Below the pieces are notes generated by a model. The model was not told the DNA's origin, did no database searches, and saw nothing but the letters and a program-made list of their open reading frames with translations. Shown here piece after piece: positions 34,202 to 43,524 of a DNA stretch of 64,000 bases; the first letter of the stretch is position 1, and every line of letters starts with the position of its first letter. The stretch is taken from the NCBI GenBank assembly GCA_037178855.1, contig JASJZC010000002.1:4898001-4962000 (forward strand). Reading direction: 5' to 3'. The DNA comes from Oscheius sp. JU75 (taxonomy: Eukaryota; Nematoda; Chromadorea; Rhabditida; Rhabditidae). Both the position numbers and the translations under genes were made by a program.

Positions 34202-34467
34202 TTATAACCTCACGAGATTATGAGAAAGAAGAGCTCCAACTTCCGCACCCTGTGTGAGGCAGCTGACAGAAGAAGTGTGAACGAAAACGTCAAAAGTCAA
34301 ATCATTTCTTCCCACGGAATCTGGGAGTAAGTACATGTCTGTTTTCATAACAGAAGTGTTTTTATTGTTCTCTGGATAACTGTTCACTGGAGCTGAAACC
34401 AAAGTTTTATAATTTTTGAATTCGATAATAGAATCATAGTACCATAGATAATAGACACCCCCACATG
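34202..34467 (-). CDS. Possible small minus-strand gene divergent from the 34545 gene
   Basis: A frame ending at 34202 reads MYLLPDSVGRNDLTFDVFVH and SSVSCLTQGAEVGALLSHNL, without stops back to an acceptor near 34370. A minimal first exon, ATG-TGG-GG followed by GTGTCT, at 34467 would join in phase 2 to give a protein of about 60 residues starting MWGYPENNK. I recognise no family. The first exon is the mirror image of that of the divergent plus-strand gene, so it may be an artefact of an inverted repeat. Confidence 0.2.
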
Positions 34468-34555
34468 ATTGCCAAAATATATCTAATCGTTGTGCTTAAC
34501 GGAGACAATTGTTCAGTGCTCTACTCTTCGGTTGGACGGCAACCATGTGGGGGTG
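34456..34555. repeat. Inverted repeat CACCCCCACATG / CATGTGGGGGTG
   Basis: A perfect 12-bp inverted repeat: 34456-34467 and 34544-34555, with a 76-bp spacer. Each arm contains an ATGTGGGGGTG in opposite orientation. The right arm includes the start codon and splice donor of the 34545 gene. Confidence 0.7.
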
Positions 34556-34923
34556 AGTATACTGTCTATCCTATTTCCTAAACTCATTCTAGAAAGAAGA
34601 TCGACTCCGAGGCGAACTACACCTACCAAAAGTGCGTGCTGGAAGTCGTGGAGAAGGCCAAGGAGCGGTCTAGAAGGAGCACCCGTGTCGAACCAGCCAG
34701 AAAGGAGAACCCGGAAAAGCTGCTCATCAGGAAGTCCAGCGTTCGCGAAATGGCCAGGGCCTACGATGACTTAACCAGAAGAGGGTACAGAAGGAAGGTC
34801 TACGAGGAGCCGAGCAAGAAGAAGCAATCGCAGTCACAGTCGCCTGTGCCCAGACCAGTCGAGGACACCTGGTACACGAGGTCCGTCAAGGCGCGCCGGC
34901 TTCGATTTGAGACCAAATGCTAG
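34545..34923 (+). CDS. Orphan highly basic small protein
   Basis: The first exon, ATG-TGG-GG, ends at a GTGAGT donor. The second starts at about 34593 (CATTCTAG acceptor) and reads through to a stop at 34921-34923. The product is about 115 residues beginning MWGKKIDSEANYTYQKCVLE and then VVEKAKERSRRSTRVEPARK. It is rich in Arg, Lys and Ser, with a patch SKKKQSQSQSPVPRP and the end RRLRFETKC. The base composition and long uninterrupted second exon support coding. No domain is recognised; a nuclear or nucleic-acid-linked role would be a guess from charge alone. An AT-rich TATA-like element (AAAATATATC) lies about 70 nt upstream. Confidence 0.5.
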
Positions 34924-35155
34924 AAAATCAAAACGGAAACATAAATAAGTAACGAGCTTTGTCTCTTTTCTTACAGAGTTAGGAGGGGGAGTTGACAAAT
35001 TAGGGAGAGTGGAGAGGCTCACAATCAGCAGAAGAGACAAACGTGAGGGTAAAGAGCAGAATACGCTCCAGGATTCAGCACTGTTTGGAGAGAGATGGAC
35101 TGTTCATGTGCAAAAAGAGCTGGTTATATCTATCCGCATAATTTCCTTTCACAAC

Positions 35156-35287
35156 CTTTTTCCCATCCAAGCATACATCCTCGAGCGTCACCTGATTGCG
35201 GTTTTCTCCTGAATCCTGGATACTTTTTCGCACATGATTCAGAGTCTCTAGTGTGTTCAGAAGCAACACACGAGTACCGTATCCCCA
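35156..35287 (-). pseudogene. Isolated exon-like fragment, weakly patched-related-like
   Basis: Exactly 44 codons lie between an acceptor (AACACTCAG) and a donor (AAG|GTTGTG) on the minus strand, phase 0 at both ends: WGYGTRVLLLNTLETLNHVR, then KSIQDSGENRNQVTLEDVCL and DGKK. The pattern of a leucine-rich helix followed by a loop ending in a DVCL motif recalls the first extracellular loop of patched-related (PTR) transporters. No other exon of such a gene can be found within 600 bp on either side. It may be a relic, an exon of a gene I failed to assemble, or chance. Confidence 0.22.
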
Positions 35288-35511
35288 CTGAGTGTTTTCA
35301 AAAGATCAGAGTTATAAGAAGATGGCATACTAATGACGAGGGAGTCGCGTCATACTATTTTTCTCCCACTAAAGAATTCACGGCTGAGTTATTGTAACCT
35401 CGTCCGAAATAACCGACCAATAGGACAATTTCCGTGCTTTTTCACTTTCTGCCGACGCGTGTGTCGAGATCGCGTGTACTCCAATTGGACTTTTTAGCAG
35501 ATGAAAGGAAA

Positions 35512-35858
35512 ATGGACGACAAGGTTAGATGGTAATTTCGTAGCTTGTTTTTCTAACTGTGTTGTAGCAAAAAGCGTTTATCTCTAAGGATGGAACTGGA
35601 CACGGTTCCGGATGTCAAAACAAGAGACAGTCTAAGTGGACTGTTTGTAGTGCTTTCTCTACCGGAAAGGAGTGGAAGCTAATTGGAGAGAAAAAGGGGA
35701 TTCTAGAAGATCAGACAAGTCTTTGGGAACTGCTCATCTGGAATGGATTGATTGAAAAAGGGGTATACAGAACTGAAGAGCATGACCGTTCAAGGAACGT
35801 GTCCATACGAGATCAGAGAAACTTCAATGAGGTTTTGATGAGTTATTGTTTCGATTGA
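35512..35858 (+). CDS. Orphan 100-residue protein, two exons
   Basis: The ATG at 35512 follows an acceptor (TTTTTAGCAG) by about 10 nt. The first exon encodes only MDDK before a GTTAGA donor. The second begins at 35568 after GTTGTAG and runs 96 codons in phase to a TGA at 35856: QKAFISKDGTGHGSGCQNKR, CSAFSTGKEWKLIGEKKGIL, SLWELLIWNGLIEKGVYRTE and NFNEVLMSYCFD. It is a soluble, charged protein with no signal peptide. The second exon has no early ATG, so it is easily missed. I do not recognise the family. Confidence 0.48.
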
Positions 35859-36504
35859 CTGTTGAATTTTACTTTAACATTGCCCAGTCATTAATTCTAC
35901 ACGTGAATACCGCTTCTTCTCCGCATTCGCCGGTAAAGAATCATGCTTCTTTCTGATAATTACAGGACATAATGCTGCCATTGTGATGGTGCCCTTCCTC
36001 TTCAACCCTAATGTCTAGGTATAACTGGTCCTTCATCTTTCTGTGCAAACTCTGACCGGCGGTGTCATTGTTCAATTTTCGTCCTCCTGGAGAGTCTCGT
36101 TCTGATAAATCGTTTCACCTGTAAATCTGTCAACTGGCGGATTCGGGAAGACCGTTTGACAGTTGTCCACCTCCGCCTCAACATGCAAATTGCTGCCTCG
36201 GGGTACCGCCCTTCATTTTGGACTACAAAAGGGGAAAAAGCCTCGAACTTTCAGAGTCTGTCTGTCTCTCTCCTTCTGTGACTCACACCTTTTTCTTTCT
36301 CTAATTTGTCCGGTAGTAATACCACACCTGGGCGCCGCGACTCCTCCCATCTTACTGTTCGAGTTTCTTTTGCCTCAGGCTAGAAAACGAGTCTTCCACT
36401 TCCTCACGCTTAAAACTTCGAAAATTCATTCGAATCTTTTCTTTTCTTCTGATTCGTATTACTATAATCCGTATATTTTCTTATCAATATCTCTCATTTC
36501 AGAA
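35859..36504. other. Intergenic interval before the cuticlin-type gene
   Basis: About 650 bp, pyrimidine-rich towards its right end. An acceptor-like CTCATTTCAG lies a few nt before the cuticlin start at 36505. A plus-strand frame (36163-36573) is open largely because of the pyrimidine bias and shows no domain. Confidence 0.5.
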
Positions 36505-38930
36505 GATGCGCTTACAAATCTTATCTCTCGTCTTTCTCGGACTGTCAGCAGGTCATCGGACAGTCGAGATTGACAACGGAATTGTTGGTGGGTTTGACCT
36601 TCCCGATGGCTTCTTCTCTTGTAATAACTGGCCTCTGTCCCTGAGGAAATTACCTGTACCGTAACCACTTGACTCTGACGGGAACAGTTTCTTTTGGCAC
36701 GATATCCAAACAGAAAACGGGGAGAAGCAAACTTTCGAAAGAAGCAATTACGCTGCTCTCACTAATGGTATCCTTTTTCGGAAGACCCTACGGCAAGGTC
36801 ATTGCGCAAAGTCTGGCAGTGGCGGCGGGATTCGGGATAATCGCTTTGCGGAAAAAGGAAGAAGGGAAGACTGCCAACCTCTTCGGAGTTATTAAAATAC
36901 TCAACGGTTTGAATACGCAAAACCAAATTTTGTGGTTAACCCATGTGTCAGAAAAGAATGAGTAAGAACATAGAAAGGTCATTCTGACCTATCCTTGAAC
37001 AGTTTTTCCCAAAGTCACTGATCCATGAGAGTTGTCTCGAGCCGGTCCAGCAATTTGTTCGAGAGAGACAAGCCTGCCTCAGGGGGTAGTTTTTGAGCGA
37101 AGCGACCCTGTCCGAGCACACAAGCGGAATAATCGACTACTTGTTCAAAGTCAAGACTGGGAGAAATGTAGAATATTCCAGACGAACCCCAGGTCCAATG
37201 CGAATCCGACTCGATCACACTCCTCTTCAACTCTAGGAACTCTTTCGAAGGCAAGGTTTTTGTCAAGGTGGGTCTCGCGCTCCAGTTGCTCCCTGAAAAA
37301 GTGAATGGAAGAGGGTTTAGGGATACGTCCAGGACGATGGCTGTGTCCAGATGGGTGACCACAAAACGAGTCACAAGTTCTCGATCAAGCACGATTCCTG
37401 CGGTGTCCGACGACAGCGGGAAGTCAACGGAGTTGTGGTCGTAACGACCGTCATTGTTTCCTTCCACTCCATTTTCATTACCAAGGTCGATCGAGCCTAT
37501 AAGCTGAGCTGTTTTTACGTGGAGGCAACAAAAAAGCTCTCGCAGCAGTTAGACGTTGCGTAAGTTGTTTCTCCCTCACCGTTGTGTGACATTTATCCCT
37601 CGCCGGGGCCGGTTCCAGTGCCCAGTCAGTCTCTAGCCTCAAAAGCCTGAGGGAAAAGGACACCCAAACAGTAAATTGTCCTTTCAGAAGCCTGTCAACC
37701 CAGGCTCTCGAAGGTCAAACCCAATTGCCGGTCTGCAAGTACGAGATTCTGTCGGATGTCAACGGACCGGCCATCAAGTACGCACACATTGGGGACACTG
37801 TTTATCACAAATGGAGCTGTACTTCTGAAATGACAGATATCTACTGTATGAGAGTACACTCTTGTACTGTCAATGATGGACAGGGAGGTCCGCCAGTGAC
37901 CGTCATCGATGCCAATGGGTGAGAGTTACGACTGTACTAGAAACTTTTCCTCAGCTGTTCAATCGACGGAGTCATCCTCCAAGACCTCGAGTATCTCGGC
38001 GACTTGAGTGCTGGAAAGAATGCCCAAGTATTCAAGTTTGCTGACAAGGCTGGCCTGTATTTCAACTGTCAATTGCAACTGACAATCAAGGACAAGGTCC
38101 TTGGATGTGCTGCCACGGTAACTCTTCCATTACAAACACATACGAAGGTTTAGCAACCAAGCTGTCTAGTTCAAACCAACGTGGAGCCGGCTTCCAAGAC
38201 GACAGAGTACGGTTCGAGTGAGTACACTGAATCCAGTCACGAGAGTGGCTATCCCACTCGTCTCCCTGAGTCCAAGTCGCAGGAATCTTCTGCTGAGAAG
38301 ACCACGCAGGCTCCGGAGATGAACAAGGTATGAACTAAACTTTTTGAGAGAAATCTTAATAGGTGATTTTGCATTTGGGAGGGTCCCAAGACAGTGCTCC
38401 TTCGGCCGAACCATCTCTGGATCAGTATAGGGTCACTGCCGAGACGGTACGGGTTCTGCAAATCAATATATTCAAGTTTTCAGTCTTCTCCAGTCCCAAT
38501 CGCCATGCAGAAAGATTCCTACACAAGACTGTTAAGGAGAAATGCACGGGAAAGTAAGTTACCCCCTTACTAACAGCCACCAGGAGCTTTAGCAAACCGA
38601 ACTCGACCAGTTACCGTCGCCGACTTTGATCTTCCCGAAAAGGGTTTGATCGTTTTCGGTCTGGACGATGCTGATCAACATGGAGGCAATTTAGGAGACC
38701 GAACAGAAGGTGCAGAAGCTGCTCGGAACTTCTTCGAGAGTCGAGCAACCACTAAGACCTGCTTTCCAACCAGTGACTTCTAGAAATTTTAAGAGAAAGA
38801 GATGTTTTCAGGCACGATTCTGACTCTCCTAGTCATTTGCCTAACTGTTCTGGCCGTGGTCACAATCAGCGCCGTGGTCATCGTCTATCGACAAAGACGA
38901 ATGATCTCACAGTCCTTTTTGAAAGCTTGA
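36505..38930 (+). CDS. Cuticlin-type ZP-domain transmembrane protein
   Basis: ZP-domain cuticlins polymerise beneath or within the nematode cuticle after furin release from the membrane. Exon 1 gives a signal peptide (MRLQILSLVFLGLSAGHRTV) and EIDNGI. After an intron of about 600 bp, the ZP domain opens with PDEPQVQCESDSITLLFNSR and NSFEGKVFVKG, then SCGVRRQREVNG, SFHSIFITKVDRAYKLSCFY and LPVCKYEILSDVNGPAIKYA. The ZP-C part has GDTVYHKWSCTSE, YCMRVHSCTVNDGQG, CSIDGVILQDLEYLGDLSAG and FADKAGLYFNCQLQLTIKDK. A Ser/Thr/Glu-rich linker leads to a possible furin site (RLLRRNAR), then one TM (TILTLLVICLTVLAVVTISA) and a short basic tail ending SFLKA at 38930. The exon 1-2 join is uncertain. Total is about 420 residues, usual for the family. 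Confidence 0.88.
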
Positions 38931-39181
38931 ATCGCATGACACCGCTCTTTTTGTATATAGACAGCCCACTGCCATCTAATGAACTCATTTCAAATCTGAT
39001 TGTCTACTTATTTTCGTCGTTCTTATCGACTTTCTGAACGACGTGAAACTAGAGCGGGAGTTTGAACCATGACATGCCAATTCCTGTAAACTCAACTATC
39101 CAAGGACCTTGGCTTGCATCGTCAAATCTACAGAATTTGTTCTTGTCAGTAAAGAAAAGGATAGAGTGAATTGAATTCATT

Positions 39182-41197
39182 CTATAGTTCGTCATGGAAA
39201 GACGGCGTTGGAGGTGCGTGAAGCTGCTTGTACAATTCCCGTTTTCTCTCCCAAAGATGATTTCCAGAAAAGTTAACAGCATCGATTTCCACAGCTGAAC
39301 TGTAATGTTTTCCGGACAAGAGCTCACTTACGATGATCATCACAATCCTCTTCCAGCTTCTCAGTCAACCAACTTTCTAAACTTGCAACCGACTGCTGTT
39401 TGACCGGCTCAATGTGGACACATTTCTCAACAATTTTCTGATACAAGTATAACCGACTGTACCTTTTCCGGGAGGTAGAAAACATACGAAGGATCTCTAT
39501 CTTGTAGATTCAGCATTTCTGCCAGGTAGACAGTGAATAGGTTCCGACTAAACTAAATATATGCAACAGAAATGAACTTACCCATTAAGTACAGCAAAGG
39601 AGGCTGATTTGAAACGAATCTTTTCATTGGATGCCAGTTGAGCGAACGCTGAAGCATCGGTATTTCGCTTCTTGTCGAAGAAGAACAGAATCGGACGACC
39701 GATAGAGAAGACAGCATCGGTGGTCTTTCCGTCGATGATGTAATGCTAAGGTGATATCTTGTGATAGTCTGTCAATCAATCTCACCATGGAAGGTCTTGA
39801 TCCCTCTTCGATGAATCTAGCAATTCCTTCCTCTGACATGTCCTCAGAGTGGACACTAGCCATCGAGACTCTCTCCAATGGCTTTCCCATGATGATGGCC
39901 GGATGACGGGGCCAACGATACACACCTGAGTCCACCAGAGCTCCAATATGGTATTTCCCGTGGTTGGCTTTGGCAAACTGCTCGTAGAGATGGTAAGGCT
40001 GGTTGGTTTTATTCGGAGAAAACAACATAATGGTCGACTCTCGACGGAGAGCAAAACCTAGCAAGGAGAGGAGTATAAAATCATATTTTCACAGCATACC
40101 TGGAATGATTCCACTTCTGAAGTGAGGAATAAGATCTTCGTGCAGTTCCAGTAAGTAGGGAACTCGGATTCTTAACATCCAGATTTTTGAAGCTAACCAA
40201 ACACCAACATTTTCACAAAGTCAGCTACTTTTTCAGGCTCCAGAATGTCTGTGAACATTTGGTAGACTTCTCCCTTGTAAACGTCGACAATTCGAGGCAA
40301 CTTTTCAGTCTCTTGACAGCACATATCGGCAGAGTCTTGACAGGAAAGAAGTCCGATCTATCCATTTTTAGCAGTACCTCATTAAAAAAAGATTGACTCA
40401 CCGGAACCTTGGTCTCTTCAGCAGCACGTATAGCCGAGAAAACTGCTGCAAAGTTATCGAAACCCTCTGGAAAGAAATCTCTAATAACAAAAAGAACCTC
40501 TTACCGGATTTGTAGCAAACAATGAGAGAATGTTCTTTTTCATGTTGAGATTTGAAGTCGTCAACTGCAGTTATCGAGGATAGACTGTGCTGTGAGATCT
40601 TTTCAAGGAATTCCGAAGGGAAACTCGACCACCAGCCGTCAACTAAAGGTTTCAATACTATCATTCTATTCTTGGATATCGTACCTTTACCTCCGTTAGC
40701 TCTTGACCCGAACAGTTCATTGACAAACCTTGCAAAAATTCTAGAACAGTCAGTAAGTTGGCACTTGGAAAGGAGCCTACTTGTAAACCTGCTTGAATAT
40801 TTTCTCATCACTTTCCAGATTCACAGTTCCATAAGTTGAGACACTATTTCCTTCCAACCTTAACGAACATATCGATGAAAATAACGTGTGACTGATACTC
40901 TTTGATTTCAAGAACTGTAGAGTCTCCCACTTCCTTACAAAGTTCAACCTGGTCATTTCCCTCGTCTGCACAGTCGACCTTCAGCAGTTTAGCAGACACA
41001 AAGTTGTTATCGGCATTCACACGCCTTATTAGACTGTTCACCTTGGCCTCTGCCTCTTTTATCGTACCTTGAAACTGTTCTATTCTGTTCAAAAACTAAA
41101 ACCTACTTAATCCCTTGAAGAAAAGTGTGAATTCGATATTTTCTCCATTAGTCAGATAGCATAAACTGAATAGGAGAAAGAGCAGTCGACACCGCAT
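39182..41197 (-). CDS. ER luminal thioredoxin-fold (PDI-like) protein with HDEL, no CxxC seen
   Basis: The start at 41197 gives a signal peptide (MRCRLLFLLFSLCYLTNG) followed by a thioredoxin-like beta strand (IEFTLFFKGLS), a helix and LLKVDCADEGND, then a PDI-like GTVNLESDEKIFKQV end. Further Trx-like modules follow: SSFPSEFLEKISQHSLSSIT, LRRESTIMLFSPNKTNQPYH, and a segment with GRPILFFFDKKRNTDASAF. The C-terminus reads LHAPPTPSFHDEL and stops at 39182, giving a canonical HDEL ER-retrieval signal. In the exons I could assemble no CGHC-type active site is present, so it is probably a non-catalytic chaperone or adaptor rather than an oxidoreductase. About ten introns. The family within PDIs is not resolved; TXNDC16- or ERp27-like relationships are only guesses. 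It lies 186 bp downstream of a Ly6-like gene on the same strand. Confidence 0.7.
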
Positions 41198-41382
41198 AGT
41201 CGAGATAGAAGGAGAGCAGGGAGATAAGGAACAGGAGTCATTTATGACCTTTTGGAAGCAAAGGCCACGTTGCAGTTGGGATTTTTGGTTGGCGAGTAAA
41301 ACCGGAGTATTTTTCGTTAAAGAAAGGAACAACAAAACTCTCTATCACGACCTCAAACAAGGCTGAGAGAAAAACGAAGACT

Positions 41383-41964
41383 CTACAGGAAAAGAAGGCT
41401 AGCTCCAAGGAGAATTTGAAGACGATAAACAGCAGACGAAGCCGTCGTGTATGTGGCAGCCGTCTCTAAATGTTTGTGGTAGAGATAGAAACAAGCTCTT
41501 CCTACTTTTATGAAGTTCAATGAGTGCAAAAGCCTTTCCAATCAGCCTTGCCTCCAGTTCCGTCTGTGAAGCTTTTGGTAAGGAACTCTCGAGGTAGTCG
41601 ACACTGTTACAGAGATTGTGACGACAGTGACATCGAACACGGTAATAGTCCTCATCGGGACTCGCATAAACAGTGCAACCGTCTTTCTGAAAGTGTTCTA
41701 TGCCTGAAAATGGAATGGATACCGGAAGAGCGGCAGAGGCTATAAGGTTCTCGACTCCCTTGTTGTATTCGTAGTCTACAACGCAGTCGACCAGACTATA
41801 TTCGTGAATCGGAAGCTGAAAATAGTGACAAAAGACCAAGATAATATTTGTACCTCTTTATTGAATAGTCCATAAGTGCCATTGTAGCAAAGAATGTTTG
41901 CAGCCGAAAATATTGGCAAAAGAGCCAAAATGCTCACGAGAATAAGAGGAAGAATGGTCATCAT
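41383..41964 (-). CDS. Ly6-like small GPI-anchored cysteine-rich protein 1
   Basis: The start at 41964 gives a signal peptide (MMTILPLILVSILALLPIFS) followed by NILCYNGTYGLF. The middle exon has SLVDCVVDY, KDGCTVYASPDEDYYRVRCH and the family-type end CHCRHNLCNSVDYL. After a short intron, the last exon ends in a hydrophobic tail (AVYRLQILLGASLLFL), typical of a GPI-attachment signal. The mature domain of about 100 residues, with a terminal CxCxxxxCN, matches nematode Ly6/three-finger-like surface proteins. Such proteins modulate receptors or channels elsewhere, but nothing shows the partner here. It belongs to a group of four such genes around the ClC channel. Confidence 0.68.
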
Positions 41965-42519
41965 GAGATCAAATGAAAGACAGGAAGACTCTTTGAGTAG
42001 TCGTCGGTATAAACCCGACAAATCGACAGTGTAAAAGAAGGTATTTCTGAGTGTCTGCACTTGACAGTCTAAAATTAGCTCGGGTCATTTGTAGAGATTT
42101 GCAAATGGAGAGGAACAGCAGACAGTCTGAAAAAATTTCAAAAGGTTTGAAGGACTTTTCTCCTTTTCTCTTTTGTTGGGAAAGCACTTCTTTTCTACCA
42201 TCTGCTGTACACTCTGGATTGTGGGGAAAAGCTAAAGTTTGTATCTTTTGAAGAAAACTTTCGGAACAAATTATCAAGAAAACAGTTTAGTTAGTGTGAC
42301 TCGCAATTACAAGTCTAGAGATTTGCGAGCCTGGGCATCCACTTTGACAGAATCTGAACTTAAAGATGATTCGTCCTCGCTGTACTGTGAGTCTCTTCTC
42401 TCTTTTCCGGACTTTGCTCGGGACATTTACTCAACCATTTTCTTTAATACTGACTACTAATTTTACCTAACTTAATAACCATTGCTTCACTTTATTGACA
42501 ACCTTGAACTGTCTCACAA

Positions 42520-43220
42520 TTAGTAGATAACACCGTACACAAAGAGGGTAAGAGCCACGAGGAAAGAGCTAGTCATACCACCGCTAGTTTCTGTAGAGTT
42601 GCCAGTCTGGGTCTCGTTGAAAAACGTTTCACTGACGAGGATGGTCTCCTGCACGATTGCTGTGAACTCCACTGCAATAGAGCATTAGATCAAAACAGTT
42701 CAAGCTCACTGTAGTTGCGAACATATCCCAGCGCGCATTTGGTCAACAGACGTCTCGGGGGGAAAGGATCTTCGATCTCGTGAATCTGCTTCCTGACGGC
42801 TTTTTGGAAATTGCGCGGGTGGTTACACATGTCCGATGAGCAATAGCAGCGAATTGAGGGGTTCGGACTGAAGGAGGGGTTATTGTCCACGTGACAGCCA
42901 TCATACTAGAGAAACCATTTAAAGGTAAACGAGGTAAACTGACAGCCTGGGCGATTCCAACGTGGATAATAGCGTTAGTACGACAGTTTTCCATAGTATC
43001 GGGTTGGTAGATGGTAATACACCCGACAGGAGAGGAACTAAAGGGCAACACTGCCTCTCTGACCTAAAAGTACAAGTTTTTGAGACTGGGGAAAGAATAA
43101 TAAGGGACTTACAGTGAAATTGTCCCTTCCAATCTCGAACTTTCCCGTGTAGCATCGAATCTCTGAGGCGTTGACGAGAAAGAGGACACTTACAAGACGG
43201 AGCAGAATCATTCTGACCAT
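42520..43220 (-). CDS. Ly6-like small GPI-anchored cysteine-rich protein 2
   Basis: The start at 43220 follows a CCCCTCTAG acceptor with no spacer. The signal peptide MVRMILLRLVSVLFLVNAS is followed by EIRCYTGKFEIGRDNFTV. Later exons carry SSPVGCITIYQPDTMENCRT, HVDNNPSFSPNPSIRCYCSS with DMCNHPRNF, and a spacer with TKCALGYV. A Thr/Ser/Asn-rich stalk (FFNETQTGNSTETSG) precedes a hydrophobic GPI-type tail (MTSSFLVALTLFVYGVIY) ending at 42520. Four to five exons. The CYCSSDMCN end is the Ly6-like signature. It is transcribed divergently from the ClC channel gene, with a gap of 300 bp. Confidence 0.72.
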
Positions 43221-43504
43221 CTAGAGGGGCGAGGAGAAAGCTTAACAGTCTTACCCGACTCGAAAATAGACTTTACGGTCAGATGTGGGGAGGAAACTGA
43301 ATTTTCCCAGAACTTAAAAGAGAACATCGAGACAAAGAGACTTTTGTTCTTCAGCGCCTTTATGTCTCATTCCATTACCACTCTTTGAGAGACTGTGGCT
43401 ATCGTGTTGTTCTCACGTTTGCTTAGCACTTACTGCCAGCTGCATGGAGTGCTTCGACTACACGTTTCAGCCGGCTTGAAACTGCTCTCATCCGTTCTCT
43501 TACA

Positions 43505-43524
43505 GTCCTATGAGGAGCGAATGA
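43505..43524 (+). promoter_or_regulatory. Splice acceptor and overlapping four-codon uORF at the ClC start
   Basis: An acceptor (CTCTTACAG, ending at 43505) is followed by a tiny uORF ATG-AGG-AGC-GAA-TGA (43510-43524). Its stop codon overlaps the ClC start codon at 43521-43523 in an ATGA arrangement. If the leader is as short as it seems, ribosomes could reach the main start by leaky scanning or by termination-reinitiation. Confidence 0.4.

Noticed and set aside
36669-36965. 98-codon plus-strand frame with hydrophobic segments
   Set aside because: It lies inside the first intron of the cuticlin-type gene, has no recognised domain, and a minus-strand frame is equally open there.
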